A DNA stretch of 64,000 bases, taken from positions 4,372,001 through 4,436,000 of the forward strand of contig CM067531.1 of the NCBI GenBank assembly GCA_034509925.1. Reading direction: 5' to 3'. Positions 13,601 through 26,200 of the stretch are shown one piece after another. The stretch is from Hirudinaria manillensis (Eukaryota; Annelida; Clitellata; Hirudinida; Hirudinidae). Position 1 is the stretch's first letter, and every line of letters starts with the position of its first letter. The translations under genes and the position numbers were made by a program. Below the pieces are notes generated by a model. It made no database searches and had not been told where the DNA came from. It worked only from the letters and a program-made list of their open reading frames with translations.

Positions 13601-16600
13601 CATCCTTTTTGGCACATCCAGCATCGCAGATCAATGGTTTGTTTGAGCTTTTATTGCACCAATGTTTCCACAAACTTCCTGGAGTGATGGTCGGGGCCGC
13701 GGTGGTTAATTGAATGTCAGAAATTAATGGAAAGAACATCTTTCCTGCCGATACTCTCGCGGTCGCATCACTGGCCTTTCTTGTTGACTTGTTATCATCA
13801 TTTGATAGACAAAGTACTGACGTTCATTTGTGGAGGCGTTGTGTATATTTATATGCGATTAGCACTAATTTTAATATTTTGTCATCTCGTATTATGTGGA
13901 AAAAACATAAAAAAAATATGGCGTGTCAGAAATTATTCTCATGGGAGACCAAAAAGAAGCGATGTTTTCGTTTTGAAGTGTGCTCGTTATGGGCGCGAAA
14001 CGAACATTCTTCGTCTGCTCACGTTGTGTTGATGTTTCCATCTCCTTCTTCACGACATTCCAAGCCTTTCCATAAAAAGTGATAACATTCCGATGATGTT
14101 CGAATGCATAAAGTCACGGAAAGTCTCGTTAAAGCCACGGACGTGGAAGTTAATTTTTGATTACTGAAGATTGACAACTTACGGATTTCTAATTATGCCA
14201 TTGATTCAATAATCAATGTACTTGAAAGTACCGCAACAGTCGCTTTAGATGTTAATGAAAAACAAAATGACCTAAGCACTTAATTACACCGCAGAAATCG
14301 TAAGAGAATCTCGCCATGGCCCCTGGCACTCGAAAGAAACTGGTTTAATGTTCTCGGTCGAAATGAGAAGATTTTCAGTGCCTTTGGAATGATGAATTGA
14401 GCAAGAAGATAGTTGTTATGTCCCCCAATTGCATCCGATTGTTCCTTTGAAAGCAGGGCTGAGTACGTTATTTGTTAGATGAAGCAAACGTGGTCAACCA
14501 CAAAGGAAATAAAACTTTATCACCACGACGGATTTCTGTTGAATCGGAACTGAAAAGGTGGGAAGCTAAGGAAGGAGTCGGTCCAGTAGTACCGGTGGTT
14601 GAAATGGAAACTCTACAAAATCGATACACGTGCCATCTTAAGAGATGATTCATGACTGTTATTTGCTTTCCTGCTGATAAGTCAGGCCTTGACTTCTCCA
14701 ATTTTCCAGCAGGAAATTCCGCTCGGAAGTAAAGTGAACTTTACGTAATAGGATCACCACAGTTTTGACTGAAAATGACCATCATCGTCGTCGTCATCAA
14801 CGTCGCGATCAGCTCCAGGACCCTCGTTAAGCTTCTCTTATTTCATCCCAAGAGATCATTTCCCTCCCTTATTCGTGATTCTCGAATTAACGACCGGTGA
14901 AAAGCAACGCCCTCCTTACGTCGATTTAGTCGGATTAAAGCATCCAATGGAGGCACAAAATCCTCGCAAAGATTCTGTCAGCGGAACAACAACGAGTCGA
15001 CTTATTTCATTTTTGCCTCCGTGATGAGCTTTCTGCGGTTCTTTTCGCACGGAAGCAAATGTATCGGTGAGGCAGAAAAGCTTGGCAGAAGAACAAATGA
15101 AAATCCTTAATGAGAGTGCCTCCATCTGCCACTAAGAATGCCTTTCATGTTTTTCCAACGTTTTTTGGCACGTCTCACAAGATTTTATTGCCTATCCTTG
15201 ATTGGTTGGAGGCTTCACGGCCACCTTTGTTGCTACTTTTTGAGAGAGTATTTGGTTCATTTACTTGATAAATTTATTTTTTTTTTACAGTTGTTTTGTA
15301 ATAACAAAAAATTATTCATGTAATTATGCGCGTGTGATGATGGAATGAATATTTTATGAAAGCTTGCGATAATGATTTTTATTTTTCAAATATTTTTATG
15401 TATTAAATTCGGTCTTTGACATTCACAGGATATTGGCCATTTGGCATAATTATGTGCGCCCTCTGGCAGATGTCCGACGTGACGATGTGCACTTCTTCAA
15501 TCATGCACATGTGCATCATCTCTCTGGACAGATACAAGTGCATCAGAGATCCGATGTCTATCAGGAGCAGGTCAAAGATATCGGTAGCTATGAGGATTGC
15601 AGCCGTCTGGTTCTTTGCGGTCATGATTTCCACTCCGCTGGCCTTCCTGGCCGCTTTCAGACCATCGGACATCCTGAACTCGAAATCGGAATGCATCATT
15701 GCCAATCCCAACTTTCTCGTCTACGGCTCGATAGCAGCCTTCTTCCTGCCACTCGTGGTCATGCTCATCACGTACTCTTTGACCATCAACCTGCTGAGGA
15801 AAAAGGCGATAGAGATCGAACGTTCAGGTGGACTTCGACGTTCAGTTTCCAACCGCAGACACCGAACGAAAAGATCACATTCTCCTCTGCGACCCACCAT
15901 GTCACTGAACTACGAGGGGAACTCCAAGTGGCACTATTCCAGAACTTCGAGCAGCGATGGTTATTCAGCCCTGAATGGTAAACAGGAGATAGAAAGCAAA
16001 CTTATATCGCTGACCTCTAGCAGCGTTGAAGTTAACAAATCCTTGGCAAACAACGTCAGATTTTCAAGCCTAAAGTTTACTTCCAATTCAGAACTAAAAA
16101 AGCAGGAAGGATCCAATTGTCGCGCAATAAAGATCCCGAACGAGGCTTTAAATTCTTGGAAGAACGTCAAGATCAAAGAAAGACTGACCGAAGAAAGAGA
16201 GCAGATAATGGAAACGTATTTTCCGGTCGAGATTGGTCCACAAAACACAGACACATCCATCGCCCCTCTGCTTCCCGATTCTCTCGAACCTGCCAAGAAA
16301 ATCACTAATCGTCGGCGATCAGTATCGGCAGGCGAGCTAAGATCACAACAAGATAAAACACCGAACGCTTCCAAATTATTGAGCAACAAAGACAGCAATC
16401 TACAAACTGACCAAACTAGTCTCCGTTATTATCACCTACACAACAGCGCCAACAAATTGAACGGGAGAGAGGCAAGCAACGATACTTCATCGACCTCAAA
16501 CGAAATATCAATACAGAAGCAGTCAGCTACTAATACCAAACCGCATCTCTTCCGAAATCAAGCCATCCAACGAATCATGGAACTCGAGAAAAGCAGCTGT

Positions 16601-17182
16601 TGCAGTCTTGACGATTCGACAATATTAGCTAATAACTCGAACTCATGTTCTGACAAAACTTCCGACTGCATAGGGATGGATTTGGACTTTTCAGATCCAC
16701 CACATTCATCGACTCCGCTCAACTGCCCTCAAACTGCTCCGTCATCTGCCACCAATTCCACAAGAAAATGCCGCTTTATGGACAACCCCGGCAATCGATT
16801 CGAACGGTCGCAAACTTTGGACGAGAGACAAACAAACGAGTTTCCGAAAGATACATCAAAGCCAAACCGACATCACAAAAGCATTTCCAAAACTGTCACG
16901 AACGAACGAAAGGCCGTCAAAGTGTTGGGTCTGATGTTCTTGATGTTCGTGGCTTGTTGGTTTGTCTTCTTCTGTGTCAACTTTGCCATGGGAGTTTGCC
17001 CCGAATGTAAATTTGACGAGAGCTTCTTTAAGTATGTTTTGTGGTTGGGATATACGTCCAGTCTCATCAATCCGATCATCTATACTGTATTCAACCTCTC
17101 GTTTAGAAGAGCGTTTATACGCATTCTCACTTGCCAGTATTGTCGTCTCGAGTCATTAGAAGTTACTCAGAGTAAAAGTTAA
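8963..17182 (+). CDS. 5-HT2-like serotonin receptor (class A GPCR), two exons
   Basis: Exons 8963-9362 and 15429-17182 encode 717 residues. The split falls in a glycine codon after helix 2, across a 6,066-bp intron. The N-terminus has an N-glycosylation site at Asn61. Helix 1 carries GN (Asn88) and helix 2 carries Asp116. The Cys143/second-loop Cys disulfide pair is present. Helix 3 has amine-binding Asp150 (3.32), then SSIMHMCIISLDRY, which is typical of 5-HT2 receptors. Helix 5 is FFLPLVVMLITY and helix 7 is LWLGYTSSLINPIIY. The third cytoplasmic loop is about 375 residues, long and Ser/Asn-rich. Helix 6 reads ACWFVFF where almost all aminergic receptors have CWxPFF, so Pro6.50 is Val646. 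The closest recalled match is the protostome 5-HT2 type. Ligand and G protein (Gq expected for the family) are inferred. Confidence 0.9.
10555..10611. repeat. (AAT)n microsatellite in the receptor intron
   Basis: About 19 triplets with one AGT interruption, inside the 6-kb intron. Open frames across it are artefacts. Confidence 0.9.
11808..11852. repeat. Purine-rich GGAA/AGGA repeat in the receptor intron
   Basis: All-purine tract of GGAA and AGGA units on the plus strand. Confidence 0.8.
13493..13592. repeat. ATC/GTC trinucleotide cluster in the receptor intron
   Basis: About 100 bp of imperfect ATC and GTC triplets. It produces a poly-His frame on plus and a poly-Asp frame on minus; neither is supported as a gene. 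Confidence 0.9.
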
Positions 17183-19204
17183 CTTCAAACGTAACTTTAA
17201 ACATTTCAGTGCTTTGAACAATTTTATTTTATTTTTGTGAAATATACTCTAACTTATTTAAAATCAAATTTAAACAACTGGCGTTTGTAGATCGATTGAT
17301 CTGCATGAAATCGGTAATCTTAATTTCTACAAAGTTTGTTATCGAACAAACAAATATTAAAAAGATATCAAATATAAATAGAAAATTAAATGAAATAGTG
17401 TCTGTATGAAATAAAACTTTGGTTAGGTGGATCTAAACAATTCAAATGGTGAGCCAAAACATCCCTTCGACAACTAGTTAAAAAAGTACTAGAAAAAAGT
17501 TAGCACCTTTTGCTGAAAGCACAATTCTTATGCTTCGAACTTATTGCAAAAAAAAAAGTGGTTATACGGAAGCAATATTTCATTTTCATATTAAATTCAC
17601 ATTTTTATTTAGTAACTAAATATTCACTAATGTTAAAATCGATCTCCATTCCAAATATCTCCTGTTCGAGCGGCACCCTATCCAATTTAAGTGTTTCGTC
17701 CGGTTCCGTTGACTGAAGATGTGAATTGAAGAGTGCAGTGAGTAGGACTCAAGATAAATTGCCCCAAGATAAATTTAATTTTGACAGACTTTGTGATGAC
17801 CTTCACTTCCACTGCAGAAAAGTTTCTGGTTAAAGTACTGCCTCCAATAGCATAAGATCTGTCATCCAGTATGTTTTCAAGGAGAAAAAAATTAAAGGTA
17901 AAGTTCTTCAGCATTTCTACTTCTAAGATTGAATTCTGGGAAACGGTGGAAGTGACAAAAGCAGAGAAAGTTTCAACATTCAACTATGTTTTGCCATCTG
18001 CAACGGTGTTAATTGGTATTAACTTAGCCTTGATCCATAATCCAGCAAGTTTTGCCATCCTATATGCATTTCGTTGTTTACAGCTATGAAGAATACATTT
18101 GATTTGAATCTGGAATCAATAAACCAGCATACAGTTTTAATAATTTGGAATATTATTACCTATTTAAAAATAAATATGAGTCTATACTGTTGATAGAATC
18201 TTCTCACATGCCTCTCCCGCTGCCTGGAAGATTTCGGTCAATTTTAGATAATAAGTGCATTTCAACACCAGTTATGGACTCTGTGTTGATGGCATTATTT
18301 AAGCTTGAGGAGGTAACTTAAATCCCAGTTCTGGTTAGCCATCAAGCAATTTCAAATGGCCGCTTCAAAGTCAATTTCTTTAACTCAACGTTGACCGCAG
18401 ACACACATTTCCAGGGTGTGAGAATAAACAATTTCAAACGTACTTTTAACTAACAATTTGTAGTTGACAAAACAGTGCGTACTTATTAAAAAAAAAACAA
18501 AATATTGCTAAAAAGGAAATGAATTGAGTCAATTAAAATATCTCGCAAGTTGTAGAATAAATGCATTTATCGATATATTTTTTAAATATTTAACTTATAT
18601 TCCCTAGATGGCAGAAGTATTTAATGTCGCTTTGGGATTTAGTCGTGTATTTAAAATTTTAACAAAATTTCAAATTTATTGACTGATTCATGTATTGTCA
18701 TTCAAGACACATAAATTTGCAAAGTTTTGGCTCCTTTGGACATCGGGAACAATTAAAAAATTGATTGCAAGATTTGACCATCCACATTACAAGTTAAATA
18801 AAAGCAATGTAATAATAAAAATCACTAATTAAAGCATGGTTTAGTCTAATCTAACAGTTAATAAATATGTGACCGGTTCACTATTTGTTAGAATCATTAA
18901 AAGTGATTAAAAAACAAGTAAAGCACTTAGCGGCGATCACAATTTTTCTTGTTCGCTTTTAATATTCATAATAAACCCTTACAAAGGTTGTTGCAAAATT
19001 GCTGTAGATACACGCCAATATAATTTACATTTTTTGATATTGTGAATTTGAAGTTGCAAATTTGAGTATGAACTAGGTATTTAGTCGTTCCATTGGGTAA
19101 AAGGGTATGTGTTTGTTGATTTTATCGTAACGTCCTCCTCGTCGGGCTGATGTGATGCTCTGATATATAATGTCTGGCTTTTGTTGTTTGAAGATAATTT
19201 TATA
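17183..19204. other. Intergenic: receptor 3' region to LRCH start
   Basis: An AATAAA signal at 17410-17415 could end the receptor mRNA about 230 bp after its stop. Between about 17,500 and 18,460 several short open stretches with splice-like borders occur on both strands. None matches a family I know, and they do not join into one frame. The rest is AT-rich with no recognised feature. Confidence 0.5.
17410..17415 (+). terminator. Polyadenylation signal AATAAA, 5-HT2-like receptor
   Basis: Canonical hexamer 228 bp downstream of the receptor stop codon. Position and strand fit, but usage is inferred. Confidence 0.5.
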
Positions 19205-22200
19205 ATGTCTGGTAGCCAAAGCACTAGTCCTCTGAGAAATATTGAAAAAGTGCTGGACGATAGCCAACACACCGGCGAATTAATTCTTACTGGGCGGAAG
19301 TTAAAATGTTTCCCAAAAAATTCCCCAAAGTATGATCTTGTGGATACCAACCGAGCAGGTCATTTTCAGTAATTTGTGCGTTGTGAGATATTTGTTATAT
19401 TGATATTGATTGATTTGAAATATTTGTGGTTTATTCTACCTATATCCTGTTATTGCCATCAACTCAGACAACATTTATGTAAAATTTTTAATTTCTGTGT
19501 TTAAAAAGCGTACCTTAAGCAATAATAATTTATTTAATAGAATTGTTTCATGATGGATAAGGATTAATAATTTGAAACAATGTAGATTTTATTTATAAAG
19601 CATTGAAGACTTGGAAAATTTATATGAAACCTACTCATATTCTATTGTGTGATTACTGTTCTTGCTTTTCCTAAAAATGTTCTTTTTGGAGATATTTCTG
19701 GTAATACTATAAGAAAGTTGCTTAAATATTGATAATGACACTAAAATATTGGACTTCACCTTTAATTTTATAAATTATTGTTTAATTACAGTTTAATTAA
19801 TTGCAAAATTTTATATAATTGAAATGCAGAATTATCACGAAACCAGTTCACAGAAGTTCCAGAAGAAGTATGCATGTTCCCGTCGTTGGAGCATCTCAAT
19901 CTCTCGCACAACCTCATCAGATGCCTTCCATGTTCGCTGGAAAATCTTCACGAACTCGTGGAGCTCAACATCAGGTCATTTTCTTCTCGTGTTTTTAATT
20001 TCAACATTAAAAATGCATACCTTAAGTAATGATAATAATGTATTTAATTGAATTATTGCAATGAATATATTTAAATATTTAATGAAAATATCCACGTCAC
20101 AAAGATGGTGTGCACGATGATAGGATTTGCATCCTATTTGCTTCCTATGTGTGTGTGTTTTTGTCCTCATCTAACAATTTCTTGTTTTAATTTTAATTAC
20201 CAATTTATTTGATGGCTTTGTTTTTTAAGTTTTTGTTTTTGTACTTTTGTTTACGGAGTGAATGCAAATGGATGTTTTTTGTCAGGGAAATGTTTTTTGC
20301 CACTTGAAGCTATTCATTGATAATGAACAGCAGGATCCTATTAAGAGACTTAAAACTAAGAGACACGATTCTTTGTTACTCTGGTTCAAAATATGCATCA
20401 ATCATAAGATTTCCTTGGTGATTTTTTGGTGAATTTTGCTGAATTGGAGGTCGGAAGGGAATCACATAATGTTATTTATTTATTGCAATTCCATTTTGGT
20501 TAACTTTTTATTTATTTATTTATTTATTTATTTTAATCATTACTACTTCCATTTACTACTATGTATTTTGTATGCTTGTGAATAATAATACATTTCATTG
20601 GTGGATGGTGTGGAGTTAAAATTTTAAATAAGAATAAAAAAGATTGTTTTAATGGTGATTTGATGAGGTATGATTCTTTATGAAACATATTTAATATCGA
20701 AAATATTTGATGATTTATTTTTTATTTGTTTATATTTATTATTATGATCATCTTGAAACATCATCTTTGTTGATGGCTTTGTTTGTTGTTTAATTTCTTT
20801 TGACATTTTCATGTTATCACTGGAATTCCTGGGTTCATTAAAATTATTCATTATTCATGGATATTCATTGAATATTCAGTAGCTGCTTGAGTTTCTATGG
20901 AGACAAGAATTTGTTTCCAACTTTCTGGATGTTTATTGCTCACTTGACCTGCAGATAATATGCCTCTTGTTATTGTTTTCTAAGTGTTTCGTGACTCAAT
21001 CAGTCTGAGCGTTACAATAATTAACTTATTTTTGATTGTTTTATTTTTGTTGAAAATCAAACACACACAATTTATTAATTATCTCATCTTGCTATTGCAG
21101 AATTATTAAGATTTGTTGAAAGTACTTACATTGATCTTTGCTCTAATCTCTGAGTGGCATTGTTGAATTTTTAATAACCTTTTAGAACCAAGATTTAAAA
21201 AAAAAGTGGACCACACGAACATTACCTATTATAATTTATTAGTTAATATTTTAATTAATATGTTAATAAATAATTTATTAATTAATATGTTATAATTAAT
21301 AAACAGTGATGTTTTTAAAATCTTCATTCCCTCTGAATATTCAACCACAGCCACAACCTCCTCTACCAATTTCCACCTTTCCTCTGCCAACTCCGACACC
21401 TTCAGGTGTTGTCGCTGAATGGCAACAAAATCAACTCCATACCCGAAGAAATAGGTCAACTCTGGAAGCTGACCTCATTGGTGAGTGACGAAATGGAATT
21501 TATAAACAAGTAATAAAGACTCTTTATTGGCCTTTTCCTAGATATTACCCATTATTATTGTTATTATTATTATTGTTGTTATTATTATTATTATTATTAT
21601 TATTAGGTGTATTAATTAATTAATTAATGGACCTTAAATATTATTAATTAGGTGTATTAGGTAATATGATAATATAGGAAAATAGGAAAGGTTCGTTAGG
21701 TTGAAAGGCTCTTGCAAATTTCTATGGAATGTTGGTGGAGTAGTTATTTCCTTAGGTTGGATTCTTTGTGGATGATGATGATGATGATGACAGTGACGAC
21801 TACAACGATGATGATTGTGTGGAGGATGATTGCTCACAGTGGTGATAGTATTGGTTAAAGCCACGCTTGAATAAAAATGAGTCCTGCTTTAATTATTCAT
21901 TGACGACGATGATGAAGTCTTGGCTGTAATTGGCTGCTTGTGAGTAAGCTATTTTTAGACCGACTAGAAAGTATTCTTCGTGTATTGGTGATAATTGGTA
22001 ATAATTAGTGGTGATGTTCTCAGCTTTTAATGGTTTTGTGGTCGCAGATCCTAACAACTCCATTCACTCATTTGAACATCCAATTGTTGAGTTATAGTCA
22101 AGCGATGACTCATTTGCATTTTCATTCTTTGGCTTAACACGGATTTCTTTCTTTCTTTTCATCTTGCATTCCTGGATGCCACTCCTATGATCACTTTTTT

Positions 22201-23202
22201 GAGCCCAACTGGGGAGCATGGAATACATTATCTTCAGCTACTCTGTTTTTTTATCTCATCTCCCTAGAATATCGATATAATTCCGTTTAAAATATACCAG
22301 TGCAAAATAAATTTGATAAAAATAACATAATAACAATTTATTAATTTGAAGATAAATGTCCCAGGCAAGTATTCAATGTGGCTTTTTAGCTTTGAGGTGC
22401 ATTGAATGTTAACAATAAGCCAGGGTCGTTGTTATCAAAGTTTTAAACAAATTGAAAGCTTTGGTAGCGCAATAAATGCAAGACCAGAAATTTGTGTGTT
22501 GAAGGTAGTTTTAGACATGACCGAGGTCGAAAGTGAAAGACTGATGATGATGCTGGTGGTGGTGGTGGTGATGATGATGATAGTGTTGATATTGATGGAT
22601 ATGATGGTGACAGTGATGATGATGATGGTGGTGTTGTTGGTGATGAATATGATGGTGATGGTGACAGTGAAGATGATAGCAACTGCTGGTACCATGGCCA
22701 CAATGGTGGCAAAAGAGTGATGGTTTTTTGATGCAGTTGGGGCATCCTTTAACAGGTACTGCTTTCAGGTAACTGATGTGGGTCCCTGAGGAAGAGACTC
22801 TTTTGTGGCATCAGTTAGTGACATTAGACGTGAGTGCCAACAATGATTTCTCCAGAGACCAGCCATTCAATTAATTTGGTGGCCTTATAAAGAGACATTC
22901 ATTTACATCCAGATTAGACAAGAGATTTTTGACACTCAGGTTCATAACTATGCTTAATTGAAGAGCTTCACATACTTGAAACGAGATGAAACGACTTGTG
23001 AATTGATGGAGATGATGGTTTTGATGATGATTGCTATCATCATTTTAATGTATTGAGAAACAGCTGGGAAAAATTCATGAGGTGATAAGCCTTTAAGGTC
23101 ATAATCTATTTATAACTTGGCCTTTCCAGTGAAACATTTCTTGGTTTCAAATGGTTTCTTCATCACCTTGGTTGAAAGCCTTGCAATTTATTTATTTATT
23201 TA

Positions 23203-23233
<31 letters not shown>

Positions 23234-26200
23234 AAAAATTGAATTGTCATATAACATTTATTTGGCTCTTAATCGGTGACCTGAAATGTTCATTAAAACT
23301 GGCAGGATATGAGCTGCAATGAAGTAACACATCTCCCTAATCAGATTGGTGAATTGTCTTCTCTCAAGGATTTAAATCTCAGACGCAATCAACTAATTGA
23401 ACTGCCTATCTGTAAGTCAACAAGAAGTCCTTTAGAATTGTCAATTCTTAATCAGTTCTCACATCATGAATAGGAACACTTAATTCAACTATACCTGATT
23501 AGATTCTAAGAGGTCAAATTGATTTCTGCGATTTTTGATTGCAGGCTTAACCAGGCTAAGACTCTGCAGGCTGGACATATCTTGCAACCGCATCGCCCAC
23601 ATTCCATGCGACTTTAGGAAGGTCACGAGTCTCGAAGAAATCCGAGTGGAAGGGAATCCGCTGGTCTCTCCTCCGGCGCATGTGAGTTGGTTCTGCCGTG
23701 ACTCGTGATTGGTTCTTTAAAGTTTTAAATGACTTCCGTTTTCTTGGCTGCTTCTGATGACTGATGCATTAAAAGGCTATTTTTAGGAGAGTGAAGCCTT
23801 AGTCTAGTTCACGTTTATAATTCATTTAAATATTCCATATACCGCTTAACCATTTATTTAGATACCTAATTTAAATGTCCATCCATACTTAGATTGATGT
23901 CCAGTGTACATGAATATCCAGTCTATTGGAGGTGGACCCCCATAAAACTTGGTGCTATTATGGTTGCATAATAGCAGATGCTAACAATAACTATAATAAT
24001 AGTAACAATAACCATAATAATAACAGCAACAACAGAACTCTGAGGAGATAAAAGTTTGAAATTTAAATACCGTGGTGATAAAAAAAGAAGCAATTCATCT
24101 TCTCAGTATTGGGTGCTGCTGTTGAGTCACGCGTTGGATGCGCTTCCTGCTCGTGGAGAGTTTAAGCGAAACATTTTTGCATGATTTTGAAACACTTCGT
24201 TCTGGAATCTAAGCAGCCTTAGTTGCAAAGTTCCCCTCAAGTTTCCAATGAAGTAATCAAAATAATTGTTGCAACAGTTTTTACAGAAGCTCACCTACTT
24301 TTCCTATTTGCCTGCATTTGTTTGAACTGAACGTAATACTTTGTTGATCGAATTCTCGTTTCTGATTTGTCATCCAAGCGAGTGCAATATTTCATCTCTT
24401 TGTGCAGGAAGTATCCTTGGCTTTCTCCAGTTGCTGTTAACCTTAGAACTGATATTTGGCCTGTCATTTTATCTGAACTCGTTCATAACTTACTGTTGAT
24501 CCTGGCCAATGTGGGTATGAAATCATAGGTTGGTTGGGTTACTTGTGATAATCCAATTCATTTCCTGCTAATTGAGAGATAATGAAAGTTTACTTGTGCA
24601 TCGTAGTTAATTAGATTGATGCGTGCCATGCTTTTGAAAGAAGGCGGGAAGTTCTTTTTTTCTTTTTTTGGGAGCAAAAAATTTTTATGCTGGTCTTTGT
24701 TTCTTCAATTTTGAGTTTGAAATCTCGATTTAGTCTCTCCTCAAACGAGGGCAACATGTCGGCATCTGATGATTTGATTGGTCCGTCGGTCGCTTTTGCA
24801 AAAGTTTTATTTTCTGTCAGGGTTAAAGTCTATTGTCAGCTCCTCAGTTTAAGAAGTTCTTAATGCAGAGATCACAGTTGTTTGATTGGTTTTATCTCTA
24901 AATAAGTTGAAAGTCTGTTGGAATGAATTCCAAGTCCTTGAAATTAAAATTCCATCATTTTCAGTTGTGCTTGAGGGGTTTGGTGCACATCATGAAGTTC
25001 CTTCACAAGGAGGCCACGAAGCACGAACAGAGGTCTGGTTTGACTTCTGCCGGGTCCATTCAGAGGAGACTGAAGAGGTCTTCCTCCTTCTCGACCACGT
25101 GAGGATTCCTTGTTGTCTTTGTTGTTGTTGTTGTTGTTAATGTTGATGTTGTTGAGTGAAATGCCAATGAGTGAAATGTGCTCTTGAAGTGCATAACGTT
25201 ATTACATAACAAGTGTAACATAACACGTCAACAGGAATTGATGAGTAGCTGAAATGATACCATTTTGTTCTCAGATCCGACGGACGGATGGTGGGTTTGG
25301 ATAGGAACAGATCTTACCTCGGAGGTCCGTCCAACCTCAGCCAGTGCTTAACCCCCTTCGGAAGGAACTTCTCCGCAGACAAATCGGATAAAACTGAACC
25401 CCTGAAAATGGATAGGGTAAAGTATTTAAAGCAACACGTCTTAATATTATTTTAAAATTGGGACATTTATTTATTAGATAATCAGTTAAATTATTATGTA
25501 ATTGACTTGTACTTGTTTGCTTTATTGCAATTCAGTAATAATAATAATATTAATAATAATAATAATAATAACAGTAATAATAATAATATTAATAACAGTA
25601 ATAATAACAAATGCTGAGATGTACTTGAGTAAAGATTGATTGTGATTATTCTGGTGGATTCATTTATTTCCAAGCAATCAACTCTTCCCTCTTCCTCCAT
25701 TGTTAGGTAAACACAACAGAAAGTTCAACATCTACAACGAGGCCTGTTCAGAATATTTGCATGGAAAACACATCTTCAATTCTCGGCCTTGTTGGTTTTT
25801 CACTTCAGATTAGAGAGCTGTTATTTTGCTGTTGTTTTAGTGCTGGGCGCTTGAGTTTTCAGTTATTATTCGTTATTTATAATAACCAATCAGGATTCAT
25901 CTGGTTTCTGATTGGTTTTAGAGATTTATTATAATCAAAGATGCGATTGAGTTTAACCCAACCATCTGAACTTTGCAAACATGTTGTCCAATTACGGTGA
26001 CGAGAGCCGATCAAGTTGCTCAATTTTATTTTTTATTTTAAGAATCGCGGTCGAAACATGAGCAGCCACAACCTGGTTTTGACTTCCGCATTGCTCGGGG
26101 GCAACGCTGCCGTGGCCAGCAATTCCGTCGGCAACAAGTCTGTCCTGGGCAAAATCGGTCCTGCCAGTAACGATCAGGTCACAGCCAACGGCAACAACAA

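Noticed and set aside
13331-13739. His-rich plus frame and Asp-rich minus frame
   Set aside because: Both come from the ATC/GTC repeat inside the receptor intron; no splice sites or homology support them.
22406-22745. Met/Val-rich frame and antisense frames in LRCH intron 3
   Set aside because: Product of the GAT/GGT repeat tract; no family similarity.
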